Shown piece by piece: positions 35,101 to 42,875 of a stretch of DNA of 64,000 nucleotides. Under the pieces are notes generated by a model. The model made no database searches, had not been told where the DNA came from, and saw only the letters and a program-made list of their open reading frames with translations. Within the stretch, counting starts at the first letter, position 1, and each line of letters begins with the position of its first letter. A program made the translations under genes and the position numbers. The DNA comes from Mesorhizobium prunaredense. Lineage in GTDB: Bacteria > Pseudomonadota > Alphaproteobacteria > Rhizobiales > Rhizobiaceae. The stretch lies in contig NZ_FTPD01000003.1 of the NCBI RefSeq assembly GCF_900156895.1, positions 124,001-188,000 on the forward strand, given 5' to 3'.

Positions 35101-38100
35101 TTCCAGGTTGCTCGACCAGGTCCAACCCGAGGAGGCCGAACCGGAAACCGACCTCGTACTTGCCGAAGTAAGGTCCCAGCACGGTGCCTACGGCGGTGTA
35201 GGCATAGGGCGTCGTGTCGCTGTTGCCGTATTTCAAGCTGACGTTGCCCATACGTCCGATCACGAGGCAGCGCAGGTTTTCGTCAGTGAACAAAGCCGGG
35301 GTTACGAGTGAGGTAAGGACATCCATAGTGGCCAGTGCGACCGGATCTGCCATTGAGGGCAGGTCGAGCAACGCTTCAATCGGACGGTCTCCGAGCTGTT
35401 GGAACAGCCGCGTATATTCGCGCCGCACCCGATTTCTGGTGGGATGAGCCGTCCACCGAATCCCTACGCGATGCAGGTAGTCGAGCCCGACCAAAATGGC
35501 CAGGTCGCTTCGACCAAGGCTCATGGAAAGGTCCACTCGCAGCCGAGTGACGCGGGCAAGGTCAGTTAGGCTCGTGGCACGGCGCGACAAGGGCGCGACG
35601 CGCGCCTCCGCCTCCGCCGTAGACCCGGTGAGGAATAGGCACTCGGCTCTCAGCAGCTCGAGCGCGAAGGCAAGCTCATACCGCCGATCCCATGCATCGT
35701 CTGGCAGCAAGGCGGCTCCCAAGCCTGCATAGGTCAGCGCGGAAGCGTATGCCGCCGACGACCTTGCGCGGCGGGCGGCAGCTAGGTTCAGGTCGGCGAG
35801 GCGCTCGCGCTCCTTGCCCGACATGATCAGCGCCGTTCCTCGATTGAGGTGGCCGACAATCTCGAAAATGCGCTCCGCAAGTGCCTCCGGAGGAGTGCGA
35901 GCGAGGAGCAGGCGACCGATCGACAGATGCGCCACGACCTGTTCGTCGTCTGGAACCAGCGCGTAGGCGGCCTCCTGTACCCGATCGTGCAGGAACCGGT
36001 AGGACACCTGCTCGCGCAACACCAGCCCGGCCCGTGCCGCAGCCCAAAATGCCGCGTGCACCGTTTCGTCGCTTTCGCCCCGGATCATGGTCAGCGTATC
36101 GATCGTCGCGTGATTGCCAAGGCAGGCCAGCATGTGCAGGGCACGTTGCGTTGGGGCTGGCAAGCGCCTGAGCTTACCGAGCATCAGATCCGCAACATTG
36201 TCAGCATAACCCTTCCCCCGAATGCCTTCGAGGTCCCAATCCCAGCGCCTGTGGGCACGATCGAAGCCAAGCAGTCCTTCCTCCGGCAGGGCCAGGATGA
36301 ACTGAAGGGCAAAGAAGGGATTGCCGGCGCTCTTCTTGTGCACCAGTCGCGCGAGCGGCAGGACACGGTTGCTGTCGCAATGGAGAGCATCAGCCAGCAT
36401 CCGACTCATGTCGCTCAGCCCTAGTGGAGTCAGTCCGACTTGATGCACTCGCCCACCAGCTTGCCTAATCGCGGTCAGCCGCCGGATCAGGGGGTGGGTA
36501 GGCGCGACCTCGTCGTCGCGATATGCACCGATCAAGAGCAGGTGACGCAAGTCCGGGTGCGTGGTCAGATCCTCGAGCAGGTCGAGCGTCGCAGCGTCCA
36601 GCCATTGAAGGTCGTCGAGAAACAGCGCCAGCGGATGCTCCGGTCGGGCAAACACCGCCAACAGGCGTCTGACGATCAAATGGAAACGACGCTTGGCGTC
36701 CTGTGGTGCCAACTCCGCGACGGGCGGCTGTGGCCCGATCAGCAACTCGAGGTCCGGAACGAGCGTCGCCATCAGCCCGCCGTTGAAGCCCAAAGCTCCA
36801 GAGAGTGCTAAGCGCCAAGGATCGAGCTCGGCATCGCTCTTGCCCAGCAGTGGCCGGAAAAGTCCCTGCAGCGCCTGCGCCAGGCTGGCGTAGGGAACAT
36901 CGCCTTGGTTCTGGTCGAACTTGCCAGATGCGAAAAACCCGCGCGATGGCACGAGCGCGCGATGGAGTTCGTTAACGACCGTCGACTTGCCGGTCCCGGC
37001 CGGGCCGGAAACCAACACCAACTCAGGCCCGCCCGCAGCAACAACCCGGTCGAAAGCGGCAAGCAGGTTGGCGATCTCACCCTCGCGACCATATGGCTGC
37101 TCAGGAATAAGCAACTTGTCGGGCAGATCCTGGGTAGCGAGCGGAAATTCCTCGACCGACCCGCGACCCTCCGTTTCGGTCAGGGCGCGCCGCAGGTCGG
37201 CCTCCAGCCCGTGAGCGGTCTGGTAGCGCTCCTCGGCGTTCTTGGCGAGCAGTTTCATGACGATTGCAGAGACGGCACGCGGCACTTTCGTCGCAGCTTC
37301 TGACGGTGGCACAGGTCGCCTAGCAATGTGACAGTGCACCCATTCCATGGGGTCCGCAGCGGAAAACGGCAGCTTATTGGTCACCATCTCGTAAAACGTG
37401 ACACCGACCGAGTAGAGGTCGCTGCGCGAGTCGACGGACCGGTTCATGCGGCCCGTTTGCTCGGGCGCTATGTATGCCAGGGTGCCGGCAATCACCTCGG
37501 GAGGCTCGGGCGGTTGGCGCTCGCGCGTAAGGTGCGACGCCAGGCCGAAGCCGGTGAGTCGAACCTGACAGTCTGCTTCGTTCACCAGGATGTTCGCCGG
37601 CTTGATGTCCCGATGAATGAGACCGCGCTCATGGACCTTGCCGACCGCTGCGGTGATGCCGATAGCAAGCCGCAGGAAGGTCGAAAGCTCGATCGCCATT
37701 CCCTCCTTTCGCGGTGTTAGCAGCTGGCTAAGAGGCACGCCGCCGCAGTCCTCCAGGACAAGCGTGCTATGGCCGGCTTCTTTGTTGAAAGCCAGCGGCT
37801 TCGCTGCCCATGCGCTGTCGAGCTCGTCGCGAAGCGCGTACTCGTGTGCGAGCCTGTCAAGGCTAGCGCGGGTGGGGAGCTCGGCCGCGAGCCGCACGAC
37901 CAGAACGGGCTGCGGCCCTGCTTTCTGATCCTGGAGCACTTGGCGTGTGAAGATGCGATCGCCCTCGTTCCAGACGACCTGGTGCCCTTCAAAAAGACCA
38001 GTCTGTATCGTCTGCCGTCCAGGATCGGCAGCGCCTTGCTTGGTGTTTATGACTTTCCTGGCGCGCCTTTTCCGGACGCCTTGGACGGTGTCGTCCATCA

Positions 38101-38245
38101 CCACACCGCTTTCTTCGCATCTGCCCTCGCCTCTAGCTCCGAGACCGGCATCAGCAGTTCTAGTCAGGGTTCCATCACTTCTGCTTCGTGTCAACGCGCT
38201 CCGCTCGGGGGCTGATCCAATCTGGCGCTCGGTTTCCTCTCGCAT
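32138..38245 (-). CDS. Giant hybrid sensor: Ser/Thr kinase-like, AAA/TPR-like ATPase, GAF, two PAS, histidine kinase (2035 aa)
   Basis: Domains in order: Ser/Thr kinase-like (about 95-355) with HRDIKPAN (catalytic Asp213) and GTLAYIAPEQTGRMNRS, but the DFG Asp is replaced (LTGFGLAS, 230-237). A large P-loop ATPase follows with GPAGTGKS at 414-421 and ALFLDDLQWLD, then a long helical region to about 1400. A GAF domain (LVIWSKG to LVNTGLY) comes next, then two PAS boxes (IIGIFIRDIDGRIVEANEAF; DAFFLHADDLTVKDVNRQAC). The histidine kinase has His1819 in IAHEVRQPL and GMGLGLTISRSI. The start is ATG 38245 (GGAGGTGT just before, spacing short); Met50 (38098) is an alternative. FixJ-type regulator B follows within 50 bases. 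Confidence 0.92.
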   Translation of the reverse strand: MREETERQIGSAPERSALTRSRSDGTLTRTADAGLGARGEGRCEESGVVMDDTVQGVRKRRARKVINTKQGAADPGRQTIQTGLFEGHQVVWNEGDRIFTRQVLQDQKAGPQPVLVVRLAAELPTRASLDRLAHEYALRDELDSAWAAKPLAFNKEAGHSTLVLEDCGGVPLSQLLTPRKEGMAIELSTFLRLAIGITAAVGKVHERGLIHRDIKPANILVNEADCQVRLTGFGLASHLTRERQPPEPPEVIAGTLAYIAPEQTGRMNRSVDSRSDLYSVGVTFYEMVTNKLPFSAADPMEWVHCHIARRPVPPSEAATKVPRAVSAIVMKLLAKNAEERYQTAHGLEADLRRALTETEGRGSVEEFPLATQDLPDKLLIPEQPYGREGEIANLLAAFDRVVAAGGPELVLVSGPAGTGKSTVVNELHRALVPSRGFFASGKFDQNQGDVPYASLAQALQGLFRPLLGKSDAELDPWRLALSGALGFNGGLMATLVPDLELLIGPQPPVAELAPQDAKRRFHLIVRRLLAVFARPEHPLALFLDDLQWLDAATLDLLEDLTTHPDLRHLLLIGAYRDDEVAPTHPLIRRLTAIRQAGGRVHQVGLTPLGLSDMSRMLADALHCDSNRVLPLARLVHKKSAGNPFFALQFILALPEEGLLGFDRAHRRWDWDLEGIRGKGYADNVADLMLGKLRRLPAPTQRALHMLACLGNHATIDTLTMIRGESDETVHAAFWAAARAGLVLREQVSYRFLHDRVQEAAYALVPDDEQVVAHLSIGRLLLARTPPEALAERIFEIVGHLNRGTALIMSGKERERLADLNLAAARRARSSAAYASALTYAGLGAALLPDDAWDRRYELAFALELLRAECLFLTGSTAEAEARVAPLSRRATSLTDLARVTRLRVDLSMSLGRSDLAILVGLDYLHRVGIRWTAHPTRNRVRREYTRLFQQLGDRPIEALLDLPSMADPVALATMDVLTSLVTPALFTDENLRCLVIGRMGNVSLKYGNSDTTPYAYTAVGTVLGPYFGKYEVGFRFGLLGLDLVEQPGMDRLKARVYLAFGNLAKSSPRHVRTGRALAGRVFDTAQQVGDLTYAVLSRNNLLTYLLAGGEPLSEVQRDAQAGLDFARQAGFGVVVGFIAGQLQLVRTLRGLTPVFGCFNDTGFDEVQFERDIDGRPGSCLYWIRKLQARWLAGDYVAALAAASKARDLLWMTPAIFERAEYHFYAGLSLAALCDEVSATESSQHRKDLRDHRRQLEEWSKHCPENFGSRAALLGAESARLDRRTLEAERLYEQAAQLARTNLLPNDEAIAYDRASAFYRRRGFDHIAGLYLQNARRSYQRWGADGKVRQLDEHFPQLRNEETAATATRTIEAPLEHLDLATVIKVSQAVSSEIVLERLVETVLRIALEQSGGERGLLIWSKGSEPRLMAEASTNGNVIEVDLRDEPVESVKLPGSVLRYVVRTKESVILDATTGNEAFAEDPYLIQHPGLSILCMPLLNQSALSGVLYVENNLASRVFAPARMAVLKILASQAATALVNTGLYRDLEEREGRIRRLVEANIIGIFIRDIDGRIVEANEAFLSMVGYGRDDLLGGRLSSAELTTEEWRDRDAEAEAELKAAGSVQPFEKEYRRKDGSRVPVLIGEASFEGSANQAVAFVLDLSERKRGEQRLRASESRFRTFVDHATDAFFLHADDLTVKDVNRQACEGLGYSREELIGMHPREFDGGLDQEALATVVDHVDAGQTTTFETLHRRKDGTVFPVEIRAGKFQLGEEWFRLSLVRDITDRKQAENALQLAQAELAHVSRLTMMGELAASIAHEVRQPLTGLVASGNAALRYLDADPRDIISARRAVERMVSDAFRASEVIDRIRAMAKKSPERREWLSINEVVLETIALVTTDLQRAAVSPNIKLLSNLPPVLGDQVQLQQVILNLLMNAKDAMSADPKASRELTISTEQPACDTVLVAVRDSGPQIDSAKIEEMFEAFYSTKPKGMGLGLTISRSIIEAHNGRLWAVPNRPHGAVFQFTLPVEGKAQ

Positions 38246-38597
38246 ACACCTCCCAAGGGATCGATGCTCGTCACCGCGACAAGCCGGAGCGTCGACGCCC
38301 TGTTTCGCCGGCTTGAGAGAGAAGCCGCGCCGGCTGAGCGGGCATGTTTTTTGCGGTCAATAGGCGCACCGGCGCGGCAGGTCGGCTCCTGGTGGGAGGA
38401 GTTGGAATCTCAGGGGCCGCAGTGAGATTAACACCCTGCGACGGCTGCCGGTACTATGCCGAGGTATAATGGCCTAGCCGTTTGGACAAACCTCCTAAAC
38501 CAACTCCCTCAACAGACCGGCTACGACGACGCACTCCGAACGGTCGATCCCGACTTTCTGGAATGGATTGTGCGGAAGTAGCCCGCCGTCCAGCCGC
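38246..38597. other. Spacer containing a conserved block, no clear gene
   Basis: The only notable content is the conserved block at 38453-38491. A 42-codon plus-strand frame begins inside that block (MPRYNGLAVWTNLLNQ, ending FLEWIVRK) but has no ribosome-binding site. Its first residues resemble those of a 13-codon frame at the similar block near 40583, so the block could be coding debris. Confidence 0.4.
38453..38491. promoter_or_regulatory. Conserved block upstream of the giant kinase (dyad TATGCC-GA-GGTATA)
   Basis: The 39-base block begins ACTATGCCGAGGTATAATGG and ends TTTGGACAAAC; about two-thirds of positions match the block at 40583-40621, which precedes the orphan kinase. The dyad lies about 187 bases before the giant kinase start. 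Shared upstream position at two kinase genes suggests a common operator, but a common decayed coding origin is the main alternative. Confidence 0.4.
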
Positions 38598-38984
38598 CTA
38601 GAGTTTTCTGACTAGAAACCGGGATTCGCGGATGAGTGATGGCCAATCGTACCCCAGAAGGGTGATGAGTTCGTGTGCCTGCTCTTCTGTGATGCCGGAC
38701 TCTCTAATCAAACGGAGAACAAGGCCGTCCGTTATAGGCGGTGGCGTCGTTTGCTCGTTCCGAACGGGCGACGCAGCGAATGGTTTGCCCAAGGTGGCGC
38801 TGCCCAGCAATAGGGAATAACCGGCGCCGCACGGGAGTATCTGGTGGAAGGGCGGCATCGGCCATTGCCGGTTGGTTCCAGCGCCCCCCCGCGGTGCTGA
38901 GTTGGTAGGCGGAAGATGCAGATCGTATGACCTGCACCAATGCCCGACCTGGTGAGTCCCCCGGCGGTATTCGCCGTCGGGCAA
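38598..38984 (-). CDS. Hypothetical protein, possibly a C-terminal fragment
   Basis: The 128-codon frame is credible only in its last 45 residues: GLVLRLIRESGITEEQAHEL, then LLGYDWPSLIRESRFLVRKL. This is an amphipathic helical segment resembling C-termini of small rhizobial hypothetical proteins. The first 80 residues look non-coding. The start may be Met43 or the real N-terminus may be in another frame (minus frame from 39093, MDLQQVQSSTILETPQRYVD). No ribosome-binding site fits. Function unknown; frame damage suspected. Confidence 0.35.
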   Translation of the reverse strand: MPDGEYRRGTHQVGHWCRSYDLHLPPTNSAPRGGAGTNRQWPMPPFHQILPCGAGYSLLLGSATLGKPFAASPVRNEQTTPPPITDGLVLRLIRESGITEEQAHELITLLGYDWPSLIRESRFLVRKL

Positions 38985-39019
38985 GCTTTTGAATGCGGTT
39001 GTCTGCGTAGCAGATCACA

Positions 39020-39340
39020 TCACCGGTGGACGGGTCGACGTATCTCTGCGGCGTCTCGAGGATCGTTGACGACTGAACCTGCTGGAGATCCATATTGCTG
39101 GAGTATGTAAGCGGTACTTCTGTCCAGCCGGGGTTTTCCTCTGCGGCGGGTTGACTCGAATGGTTTAGGAAAGCGAGCGGTAGTAGTCAGTTTAACAGGC
39201 GGCCAGGCGGACCCATCCCAATCAGTCGCGAGAATCCTCCATGGGGTGTTTGTCTTGGCGTCCTCCCAACACATCTTTGAGCAGAAGTAATACCGGACGG
39301 GTCGCCCGTAAAAAACGCGGCAGCATGTTATACACATCAT
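39020..39340 (-). CDS. Cysteine-rich small hypothetical protein
   Basis: The 106-residue frame starts MMCITCCRVFYGRPVRYYFC, then SKMCWEDA. The cysteines (CxxCC and CxxxC) could bind zinc. The ribosome-binding site GAAGG lies seven bases upstream of the first ATG. The C-terminal half (from about residue 45) looks unlike the first, and the stop at 39020 falls inside another possible frame, so the gene may be truncated. Function unknown. Confidence 0.45.
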   Translation of the reverse strand: MMCITCCRVFYGRPVRYYFCSKMCWEDAKTNTPWRILATDWDGSAWPPVKLTTTARFPKPFESTRRRGKPRLDRSTAYILQQYGSPAGSVVNDPRDAAEIRRPVHR

Positions 39341-39756
39341 TGTAGCACCTTCACATATTCAGGCAGCATCGGGCGGGATAGCGAGCACCGGCGAGAGGCA
39401 TGTCCGTAGGCGCAAGCCAATAACCGACGCTGCGGAAGTCACTGAGGTTCGCCATGCGGTCGCTGCCGATGTCGCGCTGGCATTGGGGCTCGTCGCCGTC
39501 CCTTGAGGCAGGTTGAACCCGGCGACTTCTGCACATGCGGGCATTGACTAGCCTATCGTCGAGAGTTCCGCAGGAGCGGCAGCACCCGTTTCGATTCAAA
39601 CTGAATCTTGCGCTGTGCAGATGCGGGGCCTGGGCCGCGCATGTAATGGAGTTCCGGCCTGTAGCTCGGGGCCACCCACTCCCGAAGCGCGGTCACGCAT
39701 CTTTCGAGCAGAGCAGAGACTTCCATGATGGTATTCCCTTCCCCGCTAGCGCCAGC
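39341..39756. other. Spacer without a supported gene
   Basis: About 416 bases upstream of the cysteine-rich frame and downstream of the orphan kinase. Open frames on both strands lack ribosome-binding sites and recognisable sequence. No motif or hairpin stands out. Confidence 0.4.
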
Positions 39757-40518
39757 TCATTTGCTCGAACTCGCCCACATTGCGGGCAGCCACAAATCGA
39801 TCGTGGTGCCATGTCGGGGCTTGCTGGTTATCGAGAGTCCGCCGCCCAGACTTTCTACGATCTGCCTGACGGTCGCCAGGCCGAGGCCGGTTCCGTTTAC
39901 CTTTGTCGAGAAATTCGGCTGGCCCGCCATTTTGAGCGTCCGGTCTTCCATGCCAATGCCGTTGTCGCTGACGGCAAGCCGGATCATCCGTTTTGGCAGA
40001 CCCGTTTTGGTTGAAGGCGGAAACGCCAAGTCGACAGCAATGGTGAGGTCGCCGCCGGCAGGCATGGCGTCGCGTGCGTTCAAAACTAGATTGAGAAGTG
40101 CTCGTTCGACGAGCTGCTGGTCGATCATGGCCGGCGGAAGCCGGTCGGCGACTTCCATTGTCAGTCTGATATCTGGTGAGAGAACGCTGGCATGCACTTG
40201 CTCGAGCTGCGCGAGTAGCTGGCGCATATCTGTCGGTTCGGGCATTGCCGGCCTCGGGTTTGCAAAGTCGAGCAGTTGCCGGGCGAGAACCTTCGCGCGA
40301 AACGCGCAGTAGATGGCAGCATCGATTTTTCCGAGCTCTCTGCGCGTGCTGTCGCGGCGGTGCTGCAACTCTTCCAAGATATTCACAACTGGTGTGAGCA
40401 AATTATTGAAATCGTGAACGATCGATGAGAGGAGCAGGCGCGGGTCAATTTGCATGTAAGGAGCGTCCGATCCATGGGAATCGCGACGACTGGCTTGCGA
40501 GGCATTATATTCTAACAT
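39757..40518 (-). CDS. Orphan sensor histidine kinase, no sensing domain
   Basis: The 253-residue protein consists almost only of a kinase core: dimerisation/phospho-acceptor helix IVHDFNNLLTPVVNILEELQ (His about 35), N box LNLVLNARDAM, SDNGIGM and GTGLGLATVRQIVESLGGGL. There is no membrane segment, PAS or GAF domain; the 20 or so N-terminal residues are disordered-looking. It probably receives its signal through protein contact, or acts mainly as a phosphatase. It faces away from the TetR gene and has a conserved dyad block 66 bases upstream (40585-40598). Confidence 0.88.
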   Translation of the reverse strand: MLEYNASQASRRDSHGSDAPYMQIDPRLLLSSIVHDFNNLLTPVVNILEELQHRRDSTRRELGKIDAAIYCAFRAKVLARQLLDFANPRPAMPEPTDMRQLLAQLEQVHASVLSPDIRLTMEVADRLPPAMIDQQLVERALLNLVLNARDAMPAGGDLTIAVDLAFPPSTKTGLPKRMIRLAVSDNGIGMEDRTLKMAGQPNFSTKVNGTGLGLATVRQIVESLGGGLSITSKPRHGTTIDLWLPAMWASSSK

Positions 40519-40582
40519 GCTTCTCTCCTAACCTTTCGCCATTACTCCCAGGACAGCAGACAACAGGGCAAGTTGCCCCGCT

Positions 40583-40621
40583 ATTATGCCGACGTATAAA
40601 CGGCTACCCTTTTGGACCATC
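40583..40621. promoter_or_regulatory. Conserved block upstream of the orphan kinase (dyad TATGCC-GA-CGTATA)
   Basis: The block reads ATTATGCCGACGTATAAACG and ends TTTTGGACCATC, matching the 38453-38491 block in the dyad, its spacing and the trailing TTTGGAC. The dyad is 66 bases before the kinase ATG, an ordinary operator distance. Confidence 0.45.
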
Positions 40622-40688
40622 GACTGACCAGAATCGACGTCCGAGCGTCGATGAGCGCCGGCGGCCAATTTTAATGTTGGACAATTAA

Positions 40689-40716
40689 GTCAACTCGACT
40701 ATATAGTCAATACGAG
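40689..40716. promoter_or_regulatory. TetR-type operator candidate O3 (TetR 1)
   Basis: The site contains the perfect 12-bp palindrome GACTATATAGTC, followed by AATACGAG (ATGAG becomes ACGAG here). It lies 38 bases before the ATG of TetR regulator 1, as expected for autorepression. Confidence 0.75.
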
Positions 40717-40753
40717 AATGACGCAAGGCTGCAATGCAGAAAAGGCATGACGG

Positions 40754-41347
40754 ATGGCGAAAGTCGATGTGGCGCGCAGGGCGGAGATAGGGCGTGAGAA
40801 GCGGGCGCGAACGCGTGCGCAGATAGTGGAAGCAGGCGCAACGCTCCTTGGGGGGCGTACGCACGAGGCGCTCACGGTGGATGCTGTCGTCGAGGCTGCG
40901 GGCGTTGCCAAGGGGACCTTCTACTATCATTTCAAGAGCATGGGAGATCTGGCCGCTGCGGTGGGTGCCGAGCTCAGTCAGAGCTTTGATGAGCTGCTGT
41001 CGCCTGCCAGGCTCGAGCGGCGGGATCCGATTGAGCGCCTATCTTTCGCGTTCATGAAATTCCTGGAGAGAGCGAGCGCGGACACGGACTGGGCCCGCCT
41101 TGTTATTCAGAGCTCGCAATCGCCCATTGAGTTCGGCATAGGGGTTCGCGGGAATCTCAAGGCGGACATCGAGGAAGCGATTGCCCAGGGCCGGGTGAGC
41201 ATGCGCGACGTAGAGTTGGCAGCCGACATCGCAATTGGAATATGGCTGGAGGTGACGCGCGGAATTATTGCGCGAGGTCCCCGGCCCGAAACGACCAGCC
41301 AAGCGCTCGACGCGACGCTTCGAGCTCTCGGCCTCGGCCAGCGCTGA
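40754..41347 (+). CDS. TetR-family transcriptional regulator 1
   Basis: The 197-residue protein has an N-terminal HTH (about 30-75): LTVDAVVEAAGVAKGTFYYH, then FKSMGDL. The preceding basic segment RRAEIGREKRARTRAQIVEA is shared almost exactly with TetR 2 (42876-43577), showing paralogy. The C-terminal ligand domain is 120 residues with no known signature. Operator candidate O3 directly upstream fits autorepression. Because five like sites precede the efflux, patatin, oxidoreductase and lipoprotein units, this protein or its paralogue is the obvious candidate repressor (inference). Confidence 0.92.
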   Translation: MAKVDVARRAEIGREKRARTRAQIVEAGATLLGGRTHEALTVDAVVEAAGVAKGTFYYHFKSMGDLAAAVGAELSQSFDELLSPARLERRDPIERLSFAFMKFLERASADTDWARLVIQSSQSPIEFGIGVRGNLKADIEEAIAQGRVSMRDVELAADIAIGIWLEVTRGIIARGPRPETTSQALDATLRALGLGQR

Positions 41348-41456
41348 ATAGGATTGGATAAAGCATCTCGGCCGTACGCATGTTTTGATGGACAGCGCAC
41401 CTTATGAAAGCCTGAGGTGCGCCCCTTCGCGCTCGTCGCAACGCTCGACTGTGGTA

Positions 41457-42479
41457 TCAGGGCAGCAGCAGCACGCGCCCCGGCTGTCTTTTCCTGACGT
41501 GGTCGAAAGCCACACCTGCTGCGGCGAGCGGCTTGCACAGCCCGATCGGGAGGCTGACATGGCTGTGTTCGACGAACTGGCGCAAGTCATCCAGTGCTGC
41601 CTTGTCCGGCTTGAAGAGGACCCATGCGTAATTGCTGGCGCCCTTCGGCAGCGCGCGTCGGTGAGCCTTCTTTTGCGAGATTGTCTTTAGCATACCGCGC
41701 AGCCAGCCAAGCCGGTCGAAGTTCCCTAACATTGGGTGCACGGTGGTTGCGTGACCGAGCGCACCGTCGCGCAGACAGCCTAGCAATACGCGATCATCTT
41801 CCCAGGTTGCGAAGTTGAGAGTTGCGTCGAAAGAGCGCGACAAGGAGACGAACAGCTCGTCTGTTCGCTCGACCACTTCGGTGGCACCCGCCTCAAGACA
41901 CACCTTGCTGTTTGACTTCCGGGAAATCGCAGTAACTCTCGCGCCCCATGCGGAGAGCATCTGCGTTGCTAACGTCCCCAGTCCGCCGGCGGCACCGTGG
42001 ACCAGCACGTTCTTTCCGGCGGCGTTCTCCCGGGTGAGGCCCGCTCCGCGTACAGCGAGCCACATTGTCGTGAAGCTGTAGGGGATTGCAGCGAGCGGGT
42101 GAAGGTCAAGGCCTTCAGGAACCGCCAGCACGTGGATAGCCTTGACCAGCACATGGCTGGCGTGGGTCCCGGCGGTTGAAGCAGGCTTTACGCCGTAAAC
42201 TCGATCGCCGATCTTGAAAGTCGCCACACGGGAGCCGACCGCAGTAACCGTACCCGCAAGGTCGTTGCCGAGCACTAACGGAAACGTGCCGGCTCCGATC
42301 AGCGATAGCAGCCTCCTGCCGTAGCCTTCGGAACGGCGCACATCGATCGGGTTCACCGAAGCCGCGGCCACGGCGATCTCAATTTCATCTGCCGCCGGAC
42401 TTCGCCTGGTAAATTGCCGAACTGTAAACCCGCCCGAGCCGTTTGGCCCGAGGCACAGAGCTGCAGCGCCTGATGTCAT
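41457..42479 (-). CDS. Zinc-free MDR-family NAD(P)H oxidoreductase (quinone reductase-like)
   Basis: The 340-residue protein has the GroES-like N-domain (VAAASVNPIDVRRSEG, FPLVLGNDLAGTVTAVGSRV) and a Rossmann domain with HGAAGGLGTLATQMLSAWGA near 160-180. The cysteines that bind zinc in alcohol dehydrogenases are absent, so it belongs with the quinone/enone reductases. The C-terminus FDHVRKRQPGRVLLLP is typical. It reduces quinones, enones or similar electrophiles with NADPH. It starts in an ATGA overlap with a 53-codon leader frame, under operator O4. Confidence 0.9.
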   Translation of the reverse strand: MTSGAAALCLGPNGSGGFTVRQFTRRSPAADEIEIAVAAASVNPIDVRRSEGYGRRLLSLIGAGTFPLVLGNDLAGTVTAVGSRVATFKIGDRVYGVKPASTAGTHASHVLVKAIHVLAVPEGLDLHPLAAIPYSFTTMWLAVRGAGLTRENAAGKNVLVHGAAGGLGTLATQMLSAWGARVTAISRKSNSKVCLEAGATEVVERTDELFVSLSRSFDATLNFATWEDDRVLLGCLRDGALGHATTVHPMLGNFDRLGWLRGMLKTISQKKAHRRALPKGASNYAWVLFKPDKAALDDLRQFVEHSHVSLPIGLCKPLAAAGVAFDHVRKRQPGRVLLLP

Positions 42480-42637
42480 GCCCTAGACCTCCCTGCCTTG
42501 CCGAGGTCGGCGCCGTCACACTCCAACACCTCCGATTCGAATGCATACCGTTCGAGGGCGCGCTGCAACGCAGTTGCGAGCCCGTGACGCCGGATACGGA
42601 GCACGTGCGACCCTGGAGCTTGAGATACGCTTGTCAC
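42476..42637 (-). CDS. Short frame translationally coupled to the oxidoreductase gene
   Basis: A 53-residue frame starts at GTG 42637, eight bases after a strong AGGAGG site, and ends in an ATGA overlap with the oxidoreductase ATG. It reads MTSVSQAPGSHVLRIRRHGL and later LQRALERYAFESEVLECD. No family is recognised. The good ribosome-binding site here, and lack of one before the oxidoreductase, suggest that translation of this frame drives the downstream gene by coupling. Confidence 0.6.
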   Translation of the reverse strand: MTSVSQAPGSHVLRIRRHGLATALQRALERYAFESEVLECDGADLGKAGRSRA

Positions 42638-42692
42638 TAGCCTTTCCTCCTGTCTGGCAAAGGCCCGCCGAAACTGATATTTGTACAGTATA

Positions 42693-42720
42693 GTCAAAAC
42701 GACTAAATAGTCAATATGAA
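42693..42720. promoter_or_regulatory. TetR-type operator candidate O4 (oxidoreductase unit)
   Basis: GTCAAAACGAC then TAAATAGTCAATATGAA, with GACTA-AA-TAGTC dyad. It lies 56 bases before the GTG of the short coupled frame. It is identical to O5 at all but one or two positions. Confidence 0.7.
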
Positions 42721-42875
42721 TTATGCAGCGGCGTGAATTCAATGGCTGCTCGGCCGCAAGCAGCGCCGGCCGCACTCTGGTGACCGGATCAACGCAAGGA
42801 TCTGGTGCCGCCACAAAGCACTCGATCTCGGCGAACAGTTAACGGAAATCGCCGCTTGAGGGCGGCAGTCCAAGA

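Noticed and set aside
38458..38586. 42-codon frame MPRYNGLAVW... in the conserved block
   Set aside because: No ribosome-binding site and no family; retained only as a caveat to the dyad finding.
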